From: Pleodorina starrii
Lineage: Eukaryota > Chlorophyta > Chlorophyceae > Chlamydomonadales > Volvocaceae
DNA: 64,000 nucleotides
Assembly: GCA_030267565.1 (NCBI GenBank)
Contig: BRXU01000019.1
Coordinates: 2,034,501-2,098,500 of the forward strand
Reading direction: 5' to 3'
The notes beneath the pieces were generated by a model. That model was given only the letters and a program-made list of their open reading frames with translations, was not told the DNA's origin and did no database searches. The position numbers were made by a program, and so were the translations under genes. Positions 1-11,100 of this stretch are shown here, piece after piece. Position 1 is the first letter of the stretch; each line of letters opens with the position of its first letter.

Positions 1-891
1 CACGACGACAGGCAGGCAGGCAGGCAACGATGAGCTCTGCACGCAATGAAAATAATTTGTTTCACCAAAGTGACGCCAAGTGTGTCAATCCGCTGGCGAA
101 TGTGCCAGAGGCGTCCGTCCAACAGAAATGCAGGATGCTGAGGAGAACAGGTACGAAACACACACAAGACACAACTCAAATGTCTACTCGTACAAGACCA
201 GACCCATGCGAGAGCGGCCATCGGTCCTTGAAATACGATATCGGCCCGCGCAGCCGTGGAAGCGAGTCACACCCTAACCACGGCCCGCCGCGGCACTGGT
301 CCACCCTAGGCGTCATTGCGCAAAACTGCTCGCCCCTAATCCCCCTACGGTATGTGCCCACTGTTGTTGATGGACTACCCCATGTGGTAACTGCGTTGCG
401 TTCCCTCGTCCCGGGCCGTTTTCTGTTTTCTGTTACCCCATGTGCCCACCGTTGATTGCCCACCTGGTGGAATCGCGCTGCGGGGGAACCCTCGCAGGTG
501 TCGCGGGTGGGATGGCCCTCGCCCAGAAACAGAACCTCTAAACCACCAATGCAGTAGAAAAAAACATGGACGTCCTACCTGTGCCTGTGTGTTGGACAGC
601 TGGTGCCGCGCCACAACAAGCCCTACCTCCGCCACAGCAAAGCAAAGCAAAGCGCACCCCGCCGACCCCCGCCGCCCGAGGCAGCTCCGGGCGCGGCTCT
701 CGACGCAAGCGGCGGCGCGCGGGCGTCAACCCCGCACCTGACCCGCTCCTCGGAGCCGCATGCCCTTTACCTTCGCCCCCTTGCAGCCAGCCACACCTTC
801 CGCATCCTCCCACTCCCGTACCGGTATGGCTGCCCTGCGCCCCCCTCCCCCCCAGCTGCTGTCAGCGCCGTTGAGACGCGGGTTGCGCCGC
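1..891. other. Left-edge intergenic sequence
   Basis: No coding segment is supported here. A short GGCA microsatellite lies at about 11-26. The stretch below 892 must hold the 3' UTR of the Alfin-like gene, but I found no TGTAA signal on the minus strand. Open frames here are short and carry no recognisable motif. Confidence 0.5.
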
Positions 892-2865
892 TCACTGCAT
901 CCCCGCGCACTGGTAGCACCGCCAGTGCTTCATCTGTGACGCCTTCTTCTCCGTCATCTTGGCGCACCGACCACAATACCAGGTGTCGCAGAAGTCGCAG
1001 GCAATCCAAAACTCCTCCGTGCGGTAAAGCCGCCCGCACGCGGGGCAGGGATCCCCCTCGCCGTCCTCCCAGTCGGCGCTGCCCCTGTGCCAACGGGAAG
1101 GGGGAAGGAGGGGGAGGTGCGACCGGTGAGCCAGCCGTGGGCACAGCTGGGCGGCGTTGGCAGGTGGCGGCCAGCTGCGTGATGGTTTCGGAGCGGCTCC
1201 GCACCACGGTGGTGGCCCCGCACCACGGTCGGAAGGGAATGGATGCTTCTAGCTAGGGCATAGCGGTAGTTGGGAGCAGGGTGGTCCCCAGGGTGTCCCG
1301 CCATGCGCTATGGCGTCAGCGTCAGTCATCGTGCAAGCGCCAGTCATCGAAAATGTATCAACGTCTACACTTTGCTGTCTCCGTCGTTGAGCTGTCTGAG
1401 GTTGCCATGCAAGCTTGCGGACCAGCAGAGAGCACCGTGCTCCCTACACACGCGCGTCCCGTTCCTTCCGCCGTCCTTCTATGCTCCTCTCATGCATCGG
1501 AGTATGCTAGTACGCGTGGCCGCCAAAAAGAACCAGGGGCGCAAGTCAGCGGAACGCTTCGATTGCAGGGGGGGCATGACGAACACGGCGGGCAAACGGC
1601 GGGCGGGCGGGTGGGCGCGGGGACTATCTAGGCTTGGTCCGTCTTACCCTGCGGCGTCCTCCCCGTCCTCGTCGCCCTGCTGCTGCAGCAACAGGGTCCA
1701 GATGGGGTCACGTGGAGTCAGCGTTGCATACCGGTACGTACTTCCTCCTAGAAAAGCAACGGCCAAGTGCTGGAACCTTACCCGTGGAGCGCGCGCGGGC
1801 GCTGTTCGCGACGGCGCGCCAGGTCCCCCCGGTCGCTTCAGGCCACCCACGTTGGTCGTCGGCCCACCCATGGACTGCTTCACGCGGCCCGAAACGACCT
1901 GCCATGGAACGTCGCCAGAGAGCGAAGTCGGAACGGCGGGACCCCGCGGAGGCAGAGCTTCAGACCCATCAGCGTTAAAAAATATATGCCACATGCAGCC
2001 GACAATATACATGTAAAATAACGCGCAGGTAACACCCAGCACTGCGCGACGGCCGATGGAGTCCGGACTCTGGAGCCGCTGCCGCGTGCATTACCTCATA
2101 GCAAGTCGGCAGCTTGTTGATGAGAGAAAATAGCTCTTCCCTACGAAACGGTAATCGCGGAGTCAAAGGCTTGTAAAATACAGCGGAGCCCGCAAGAGGG
2201 GTCGCACCTCTCCTCCCGATTAAGTCGTGCGCCTTTGTAAAAGGCTAGCGCCAGCAGCCAGCTGTCCGAGTGAACAGCAACGAGGCTGATCCAGGCGCTC
2301 CGCTGCAGGCCAAGTCACAACCCGTTAGTTCGGGAGCGAGCGACGCGCACCCTTAGGCAACGACCGACTCACCTCCATGCCATCACGAGCGAAGTTTATA
2401 CCCTGCGATGCAACAACCCATGCGTGAGTCATGTCGCTGACCAGCGCGACTTCACTCGCCATCCGTCAGCCCAGGCCACCTTACCAACGCCGGCTCGGGA
2501 GCCTCCGGCGGCACCTCCTCTGCTGGTAGGTCTACTGCCCAAGACCCGTCAGCGTAAGCAAAAAGGGCCAAGTTCTGCAACGCCATGCAAGGACCGATAG
2601 GGAGTCAACGAGAGAATTGGACCTTCGCAGTAAAGTAGATTGCCTTAGGCTGTCCGATTGGCAGCAGATAAGGGACGGTGCGCTCCGAATGCACCGAGGG
2701 CCACTTAATAGGCAGATGCCGCCAACAAGTCTCTAAAGTTGAACCTGCCTCTTTCTGCGGGTCGCACTGATGCCAAAATTTGTCGATATCCTGGGTCAAT
2801 GCTCGTAATATGCCCTTGCGGCGACCAAGATAGTCTTCGTAAATGTCGCGAGGAGAGCGAGACAT
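892..2865 (-). CDS. Alfin-like PHD-finger protein
   Basis: Probable nuclear histone reader of the plant Alfin-like (AL) family, whose PHD fingers bind H3K4me2/3. Eight exons: 2749-2865, 2485-2574, 2373-2402, 2208-2302, 2095-2140, 1782-1898, 1648-1682, 892-1084. The product is about 240 aa, the usual length. The N-terminal Alfin domain (about residues 1-150) shows [49 protein letters not shown] and [13 protein letters not shown], all typical of the family. An acidic linker leads to the C-terminal PHD finger (about the last 60 residues), with [16 protein letters not shown] and CYQC. Two things are odd. The His ligand position (WFHGKC in plants) reads WYCGRC. The first intron appears to start with GC rather than GT. 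The start ATG opens directly into the conserved domain. The short exon 1648-1682 is the least certain. Confidence 0.88.
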
Positions 2866-3642
2866 GTTTGGATTGGCGTGAGGTCAAGTACAATTATTGG
2901 GGTTGTAAAGAGCAATGCGCACATATGCACTTGCGCAGAAGCGGTGATGGGAAGAAGAGACAAGTGGTTTCAGAGCTCAGCTGAAGATGGTTTCGGAGAC
3001 AACGAATGCCGAGGAAATTTTGATGGCCCCCTTGCCAGCATCATTCGGCTTCATTCCAGTACACAAAAAGGTTTGTGAGTCCATTAAAAGTATAAGTGAT
3101 TACGAAAATGTGGCGGCTGGAGCATCTGGGCTGAGGGATCCCCTCGGTCCTGGCTTGCATGAAGTGCATGCCCATCGTGCATATCCTTGCAAAGACTGTC
3201 TGTCCATTCACGATATCGTGTCGGCTGCCAACGATGTGGTTACGGTGAATACGGTTAAAATGGAGGCAACTGAGAATGTAACGGTCAACTGCTTCCCACT
3301 TTATAATCTTTATAATCAAGTCGAATGATGCTTGAAGCATGGACGGCTGTGCCTGCAGACAGGTAGTTAGTCGTCGCAAACGGGGCGTCAAACAGTGCAA
3401 CCTGTGCAAGCATTCCGCGGTGTGTGCTAGCTCTACGGGACCCATCCGCGGCTTCCTTTGAACACGTAACTACCGTTGCTTCCTGAACCAGCGTTACACT
3501 TCTGAGTGGCCAAATGGGACGCTGATGCACCCAAAGCCTCACATCAAACAAACGAAATAAACAGCGGTCCGGCGCCACACCGCTCAGCACCAAGCACCAC
3601 TGCCAAGCTGTCGCCGCGGCAGCGGCAGCAGCAGCGACCCCA
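2866..3642. other. Intergenic region between two minus-strand genes
   Basis: This holds the 5' flank of the Alfin-like gene and the 3' UTR of the PIG-T gene. It is less GC-rich than the exons around it. A 113-codon ORF on the plus strand (2987-3328) has no recognisable motif and I do not call it. Confidence 0.5.
3494..3498 (-). terminator. TGTAA poly(A) signal of PIG-T
   Basis: TGTAA on the minus strand, about 145 nt past the PIG-T stop codon. TGTAA is the standard chlorophyte polyadenylation signal. Confidence 0.55.
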
Positions 3643-5528
3643 TCAGCAGCGCTGGGCGCCGCAGCTGGGCGGCTTGGCGCCCACCGGGAAGCCCAACCAC
3701 GCCAGGAGCGCCTTCGTCTGCGCTCGGGCGTCCGGATCCAGGTACAGCGTCAGCGCCCCGAACAGCCCCAGCATCAGCACCGCCGGGGCCGCCCTCGCCG
3801 CCACAGAGGCCCGGCCGCGTCCCGTGGCGGCGGCGGCGGCCTCGGCTCCGCCTCGCCGGGCGAGCAGGCTGATCAGCGAGCCGAAGTAGATGGCGAGCAC
3901 AGTGGAGGAGAGGCAGATGACGTTGTAGGGCATGCTGAAGTCGGGTGCGGCCAGCGGCACCAGCAGGCCCGGCGTGTACACCTGCAGGGAGGGAGGGAAA
4001 GGAAGGGAGGGGAAGGGAGGGTGGCATTGAGGGAGGGACGAGGGATGGGGCAGAAGCTTCAAGGTTGCGGGCGGGATGTCGCACGTGATGGGCGCAGGAG
4101 GGAGCGACGCGTCAGTCCCGGGAGGGCTTGTGTGGTTTGCTTATCATTTACTGAAAAAAGGGAGGGCGGTGGTGGCGGACTGGTGAGTGGTGCTGGTGCT
4201 GGTGGTCAACCTTTGTTTCGAGGGCGCAAGCTGGCAGAGCCGACCGGCGCCCTTCACCTCCACAAGTCCTCTTGTCAAGAAACGTGCTCATGGTGCTCAT
4301 GGTGCTCATGGCGCAAATCCGCGCCCAACCCCGCGGGAACAGACCACAGCCAGTCGGTTCTCCAGCGCTCCAGCCGCATCCCCATCCCCCTGCACCTGTA
4401 CCTGCACCCACAAACACGCACATCCGCACCTGTTGCACGGGCCCCCGGGCCAGCGCCGCGAGCAGCGGCGAGCTGAGCACCTCCCCGCCGCCGCCGCCAT
4501 CCTCACTGCCGCCGCCCGTGGCGCCTGCGCCCGCCACCGCGGCCCGCCACTGCACGGCCGGGCCGTACAGTGGGTCCAGGTAGCTGACGAGGGCGGCGGG
4601 CACGTCGAAGCCTCGGTGCGCGTCGGGCGGGTACTCGTACACGGTGAGGAAGGCTTTGCTGAAGTCCAGCCGCAGCTGCACCTCCGCCACCGCCGGCGGC
4701 ACGGCGAGGCACAGGTCCAGCACGCCGGGAGAGGCGCGCGCCAGGGCGGGCCGCACCTGCTGAGCCACCACGTGCGGCCGCAGCGGCACCTCCTGAGGGA
4801 GGGGAGGGCAGGGCAGGGCAGGGGCGGATAGAGGCGGCGGTTCAGGCTGACGGTTCCGGGTGCCCATGCCGCGAGGAGGGCGAAGCCTGGAAATGTGTCC
4901 CTTGGAATTGTGTCCGAAGGAAAAACTGGCAGAGTTGCACTGCAGCTTGGTTGGAGCGAAGGTTCGTTACCGCAGGCAGGGTACGGCATCACCACCACAA
5001 GTCCCTGTCCCGCCGCCCCGTCGCCTGGGGGGGGGGACCGCCTCACCTGGCCGTCGTAAAGTACGACAAGCGTGTGCAGCCATGGCCGCACATACCAGGG
5101 AAACTGTTGGTGCACGCACAACACCGACAGCGCGCACACCGCGCCACCACCGCCGCCGCTGCCACCACCGCTGCCACTGCCGTCGTCGTCCCCGCCGCCA
5201 CCACTCCCACCACAGCCTGCCGCCAAGCTGGTCGCCAGCCTGGTCCGCAGCTGCGCCGAGCGCTGGATTCGCAGCACCATGCCGCCCCGCAGCAGCCCGG
5301 CCCCCGTCACATAACGGTCCACCAGCACCTCAGCGCCGCCCTCAACGCCCTCAAAGCCCGGGGAGGAGGAGGCCCGCCAGTCCCTCCGGCGGCCGTCGCC
5401 GCTGCCCGGCGATCTCCCCACCGGCAGGGACAAGGGCAGGGGCAGGGGCAGGCTCAGGCCCCCGCCGCTGACCTCCAGGAGATCCAGCGTGTCGTACCGG
5501 CGGAGCGGCGGCAGCGCACGGGACAAAC

Positions 5529-5559
<31 letters not shown>

Positions 5560-7846
5560 GCCCGGCAGCGGGCCGCCTTCCGATCGTGGCATGGTCACGG
5601 GCAGCAGCAGCAGGGCGCCGTCTTGGGCCGCGGCGGCGGCGCCGTCGCTGACATCATCTCCCGCCGCCTGGCAGGAGCCGCCGCCGGGCCCTGCGTCGTC
5701 CGAGGGCGAGCAGGCGCCGCCCCGGGCTTCTGTGCCGACCGCCCGCGCCGAGCCCTGGGCGACCAACAGCTCGCTGCGCGTGGCGGCGGGGCAGATGTGC
5801 TCCACGCGCGCGCCGAGGATGTGCTCCAGGTCCGGTCGCAGATCCGCATCGGGCGTCTCGGCGGTCCGAAGCACCAGCGTGACGGTCTGCACCAGTCGCA
5901 CGCCCCCGCGGCCCCGGGCGGTGGTGCGGCGCTCCAGCAGCAGGCCCAGAGACACGTACTCTACACGGCGGGGGCAGTACGGGAGTCAAGTACGGGACAG
6001 GCTGGTTACTTGGTGGGTTCATGACTCGGTGTCGCTCCCGTCGCACACGATACGGGTATGATGAAAGGGCGGGACAGGGACAGGGACAGGGACACGGACA
6101 TAGGACATCCGACAATCCGATGTCGTATGTGCCCCCATTGAGTGCGGGTCTCAAACCAGCGCCGCATCGGTTGGCAGTCGCAGTTATACCGCACGCACGC
6201 ACACACCCCACAACGGCACCCCCCCGCTCACCCGCTCCAAAAATGGTGGGGCGGTGGCGCAGCAGGGACGCCAGCCCCGCCTGGTCGCGGCAGGGCAGCA
6301 GCCGCAGCCAGGGCGTCAGGTTCTCGGTGCACAGCGGCTCGTGGGGCAGCAGCGCGTGGAGGCGCTGGGGACTGCGGGCGGGGATGGGGAGGCGAGCCGG
6401 GGGCCAGAGGACCAGGGGACCAGCGGACCAGGCAAGCGGGGAAACAGTTAAGGTGCGGGCCGGCAGCCAATGTGTGCGTCATGAGCCAAACTCGCGGTCT
6501 GTCCTGTCCTGCCCTGCCCTGTCGAATGTCCCCCGCCCCCGCACAGCGTCAGTGGGACGGAGCTAGTGCGCGGAGTCAATGCGTCCAACCGCCCCTCCTC
6601 GCCTCACCCGGCTGCATCACCGGCCGCACCCGGAGCGCTGCTGTTAGCCGCCGGGCCGCTGACGAGGTCCCGCATCCGGATGCTGCCCCCGCTGACGGCG
6701 CCGGGGTCGTGCAGCTGGCCCAGGGAGGCGCAGGACAGCCCCGACAGCGCATTCACCAGCGCGGCCCAGTGTGCGGTCAGGGCGGCGGCAGCCAGCCCCC
6801 AGTGGAAAGACGCGTCCAGCACCTGGGAGCGGAAAGGCAGCGACCCGTAGGGGGCCGGGACGCAGGAGGAGGGGGTGGCACTGAAGGGAGGGAGGGAGTG
6901 GTGCAAAAGGGAGAGGGGGCGGGCACCGGGCGCCTTGCCGAGCCGTAGCTGGCTGGGGCGGTCCGGTCCTGGCCCTGGCCCGAGTGGGGCGCCCGTTGCC
7001 CTGTCTGTCTGTCTGCCTGCCTGTCTCTGTTTGCCTACCGCCGTTTTCCTCACGGCACGGTACGCGGAAGCGCACACGATGCGACTCACCGCGCCGACGG
7101 GTTTGGCGGGCACCAGCGGCCAGCCCCACTCCGTGTAGCGCTGCACAGTACGGCAAGGCGCGGGCAGCAGAGGACGGGACGGCGTGTGAGTCCAGTAGCG
7201 CGCATGGCCGAGCGCGCATGTCGCCAGGTAGGGTGGAACCGGTTGCGCCAGGCTGGCGGGGTGTGCGTGCGTGCTATAAGATCAGCTTCCGGGCGATTGG
7301 GTTCGGGTGTTCGATCGCGCCGACCGTCTCCACGCCTACCCATCTGCCAGACGTCAGCGACAGCTCCACGTCATGCAGGGGCAGCGTGGCCGCCAAGTGC
7401 TGGATGGCATGGGGGAAGCTGGTGTGATGGCGCGAGGCGGTGGTGCCCTGGTCGAAGCGGAGGTGCACCTGCAAGGGGCGCGTCCAAGTCGCCAAGGGAG
7501 CAGTACGGCACTGTTGGCTCCCAAGGCGCGACACCTTTGGCGGGAGGTTGGCGTCATCTGCTGTGGCAGCCGGGAGAGGCTGGTGTCATGGCTGCTCGCT
7601 CGTGACGCCCTGATCCCCGCGATGGGTTCTTACCAGAAGATGGTGCGGAGTGAGCCATCCGGTCAGCAGCTCCTCCGAGAAGACATCCTGCAGGGCCAGA
7701 TGATGGTAACATCGGGTTAAATAAGCGGTGGCCATGGGATGTCCACGAGGAACTCAATCCAGGTGCCCGCTCTCGACACGCACCTGGGACGTACAGCCAA
7801 CTGCAAAGACCAGAAGGCCTACGCTCCACCTGATGAAGCTCGTCAT
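3643..7846 (-). CDS. PIGT: GPI transamidase subunit PIG-T
   Basis: Subunit of the ER-membrane GPI transamidase, which attaches GPI anchors to proteins. Nine exons: 7784-7846, 7634-7687, 7340-7468, 7090-7140, 6608-6822, 6232-6371, 5047-5960, 4430-4792, 3643-3981; about 755 aa. Exon 1 encodes a 21-residue hydrophobic signal peptide (IRWSVGLLVFAVGC), followed by SEELLTGWL and LHDVELSLTSGRW. The conserved motif CTENLTPW has its Cys at about residue 185; in the family this region carries the Cys that is disulphide-linked to the catalytic subunit PIG-K. Later motifs are PWYVRPWLHTL, FLTVYEYPPDAHRGFDVPAA and, before the C-terminal membrane segment, APDFSMPYNVICLSSTV. The protein is longer than animal PIG-T (about 580 aa) because the large exon 5047-5960 carries poly-Ala, Gly/Ser and Leu/Pro runs. 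Confidence 0.93.
4284..4310. repeat. Nine-bp tandem repeat, three copies
   Basis: Three exact copies of gtgctcatg in the last PIG-T intron. A simple slippage repeat. Confidence 0.8.
6071..6094 (+). repeat. GGGACA tandem repeat
   Basis: Four perfect GGGACA units on the plus strand within the PIG-T intron between exons 6 and 7. Four GGG runs with 3-nt loops fit a G-quadruplex motif on the template strand of PIG-T. Confidence 0.7.
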
Positions 7847-8109
7847 AACATCAGAGCCTTCGGCGTGTATGTAAGTCTTACTAAGGCTTCGCCACTGACT
7901 TGCCCACCGAACGCGCCGAAGCGAGCCGTACTAACGCCAGAAAAACACCGAAACACGACAATGGGTATCATAAGGGCTTGAAGTACAATATGATAGTATT
8001 TTAGGATGCATATATAGCTGTAGAAAACCGCAAAAGTCGAGGTGTAGGCTAGGCAATTAACTGCTTGAAGCAGCTGCCAGTCCTGCTCTCAGTTCCCAGC
8101 CGCTCCACG
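7847..8109. promoter_or_regulatory. Divergent promoter, PIG-T and unknown gene
   Basis: Only 263 bp separate the start codon of PIG-T (leftward) from that of the next gene (rightward), so both promoters and 5' UTRs must fit here. A TATATA stretch at about 8010-8015 lies about 165 nt upstream of the PIG-T ATG and could be a TATA box. This is inferred from position only. Confidence 0.45.
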
Positions 8110-11100
8110 ATGGTGGATGAGGAGAGGCTTGGGAAGGGTCAAAGCCGGCTTGCTCGGACGGCACGAACCCCGTAAGTCAGCGCGCGTTCCCTTAAAGCCG
8201 CCTTACGGAAAAATTCTGACACCCCGTCTCCGTCGCCGTCGAACGCTTGTGGACTACCTCTCCAGGACTCCCTGTACAGCGTTGGCACGGCAGTTGCCTG
8301 TCCACCAACCTGTATCGCACCAGGGTGGTCATCTGGACATGGAGATCTTGGTGCGGGCTTCCCGTTTACAGGCGCTTTGCGAATGTTCTAACTACCGTTA
8401 TTGTTCCGCCCTCTTTCCTCGTCTTGTTGAAAGGCTTCGGGTCATTGAAGTCGGGGGCTTCCTTTCCCGCCGCCGGAAACCGCGCCACCTAGCCTCAAAG
8501 TCCCCGCTCCTGCTGTCGTCCCGGCAGGCCGGATACCGTTGCACCAGAGCTGCTAAAGTTGGCGAGCCCGTCGAGGAGTTCCACACTGGCGTCGCTGCGC
8601 TGCCTCTCCACGCTACCCGTGTACGGGCAAAGCGGGACTCCGGCTGACGTTATGTAAGGCCAGGGTCTGGGCGCCACTTGCGACCTTGCGAGGCCACGCC
8701 GTGCCCGGGGCCCGTGACGTGCTTTGCTTCCTCCTCCTCATGTGCGCAGGCTTGGAGCGGCGGATTACCAACAACCGGCGTGCTATCGCGCGTACCGTCG
8801 CGCCCAAGCCACCCACTACACGGCTTACATGCAGCGCAAGGTAGGCTGTCGTCCTGCAAGTCATGCGAACAGATGGCACAGGATGCGCAGGCCTTGGTGG
8901 CACCGTGTCAAGGGCTTCCGTGCTCAGGACCGGGGGGCTGCGACTTGATCCTTGGGTCTTGGACACAACGGTATTTGCTGCGTGCTCCGTCGCGCTGTTT
9001 ATGGTGAATGGTATCACTGGCGGCCGTCGGTACGCGTTGATCATCTGGTGCATTACCGAGCACGCCCATCTTCCCTTAACCCTGCCCGTTTGGTAATACA
9101 CGCCCATCCCACGTTCTTATTATCCCACAGATCTCTTCCGCGGTGTCCAGCTTGAACCAGTTGTTACGAAAATGGGAGGAGGCAGGCCCTCATGCTGCAT
9201 GCACTGGCCAGCTTCCCTGCGCACCGCACGGGTCTGATGGCGGCCGACCGGCCACCCAGAGCGGGCCCGCTGCACCGCCGTCCTCGAATGCCGATCGACA
9301 GGAGGTCTCCCTTCCCGCCGACGTTCGCAAACGGTCGGCAAGCGTGGCATCCCTGGGCGAGCCGTCCGCTCGACATGCGTGTCCACCGACCAGCAGCCTG
9401 CACCCCACGTCTCGCGCATCGGACGACTGCGGCACACCGTCGGGCCCCGCGGATCCGGTCAGCCAGGCCGAGTATGGCTGGGACGGCACCGGCGAGTCGG
9501 CTTGGGTTCCGCCGCGCTCCGCTGGCGATGCAGGGCCCGTCGATAGCAGCAGCGGCCCGCACAACTCGTCGGGCGCGGCGCTCGTCCAGCCTTGCGGCGG
9601 CCCCACACCGGATCCCAGTGTCGTTTCACGGCGTGGGTGTCTGATCCTTCGCGGCCAGCAGCAGCAGCAGCATTCCATGGGAACCGCTGCAGCAGCGCCT
9701 GCTGTAGCGGCTGGTGGAACTGCCCGGGCCAACGCCGGGTCTGGTCCTGGCTCTGGAGCGCGGCCTCTCCCCGGTCGGCCTGCCGCTCGCCCCGGGTCTG
9801 GAGGACCACAACAGCCTGCCCCTCTCCACGGCGGGATCGACGCCTCAGGCGGCGGCGGTGTGGTGCCGTTCCGCGGCGGCTTCTTGGCGCAGCCGCCGCC
9901 CTGCCAGCGCGCCGAGACACTGGGCTCAAACTTGTATTTGCGGCCGCAACCTGGGCCACCAGGGGCTCCTCGCGAGGCACCAGAGGCAGCGGGGCGAGCG
10001 GTGTCCATGGCCGGAAATTCAGGCGTGGGAGCGCCGGGTCATGGAGCCTTCGTGGCGCAGGGTGGCGGGCCACCCCAGCGTGCGCCGCCGAGCCTGTGCA
10101 ACCTGCCAGCTCCCTCATTGTCAATTCAGCAACTTGTCTCGCGGCGGGGGCTAGGCGGTGGCGGACCGCTGGGGCAAGTCGGCAGGTGCGACGCCGCGAA
10201 TCCGCAGCCGCAGCATTTGCCCCAGCCGCAAGTGGCGCCCATGGCGCCACCGTCTGCGCAACAGCCGCGGCAGCAGCAGCAGGATCAGCAGCTAGTCGTT
10301 GAGGCCGCAACAGCGCAGGCACGCGGGGATGACAGCTCATCAGCCATTCTGGGCTGCAGCGATCTCCGTCTGCGGGCTGCCGTCGAGGCCACTGCGGCCG
10401 CTACCGCCGCTCACTGGCAGCAGCAAGTTGCGGCGCTGCCCCAAATGACCCAGCTCTACAGGCGCTGGTCGCTGACCTCACTGGCGACGCAACTGGCGGG
10501 TATCTCCGGCTCGCGCAATGCGGCCTTTCACGGCAGCGGCGGCGCCTACAGCAGTGCTGCAGCGGGGACCGGGGGGGCCGGCGGCGTGGCGCCGCTGCTT
10601 CGGCACACCCAGACGCCGCTGCCCAGGAGGCGCGCTGCGGCGCAGCTGGACCTCGGCCCTTGTCAAGGGGCGCTGCAGGCGGTGCCGCTTGGGGCGCTTT
10701 CGGAGCCTCTGCCGGCCGATACCTGCCAGGGTCGAAGCGAGCTGTGGGACCTGTTGCTACTGAACCTGCCGTTCGCTGCAGGGCCCGGAGGGGTTTGTGG
10801 CCCTGACGGCGTGGACCTTCCGTCGACGGCAATGGAAACGGACAGTAGCGGGCTTTCGGAAAGCATAAAGGGCGATCGGGGCGGCGGTGCGAACGGCTCT
10901 TGTGCTGGCTGCTGCTGCTGTGGCGGCGGCGGCCAGGCGGGGGAGGGAGCGGTCATGGAGGAGCAAGCCGACGAGGCGGATGCGGAGGGCGGGCAGGACG
11001 ATTCGGACGTGTATGTATGCAGCGAGGGCCTCGTGTGCTTGGCGTCCTTGGTCTCCACGCCGCATCCCAGTCGCGGCGGATGGTGCCTGCCCTTCCTGGT

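Noticed and set aside
2987..3328. 113-codon plus-strand ORF between the Alfin-like and PIG-T genes
   Set aside because: It starts with ATG and is less GC-biased than noise frames, but it has no recognisable motif, no splice context and no TGTAA close by. It was left out as unsupported.
4951..6024. 357-codon plus-strand ORF opposite PIG-T
   Set aside because: Antisense shadow of the large PIG-T exon 5047-5960; its protein is Arg/Gln/Ala-rich noise.
8117..8647. 176-codon plus-strand ORF
   Set aside because: Overlaps exon 1 of the unknown gene in another frame and runs through its intron; a good GTAAGT donor at 8172 and matching phases favour the spliced model.
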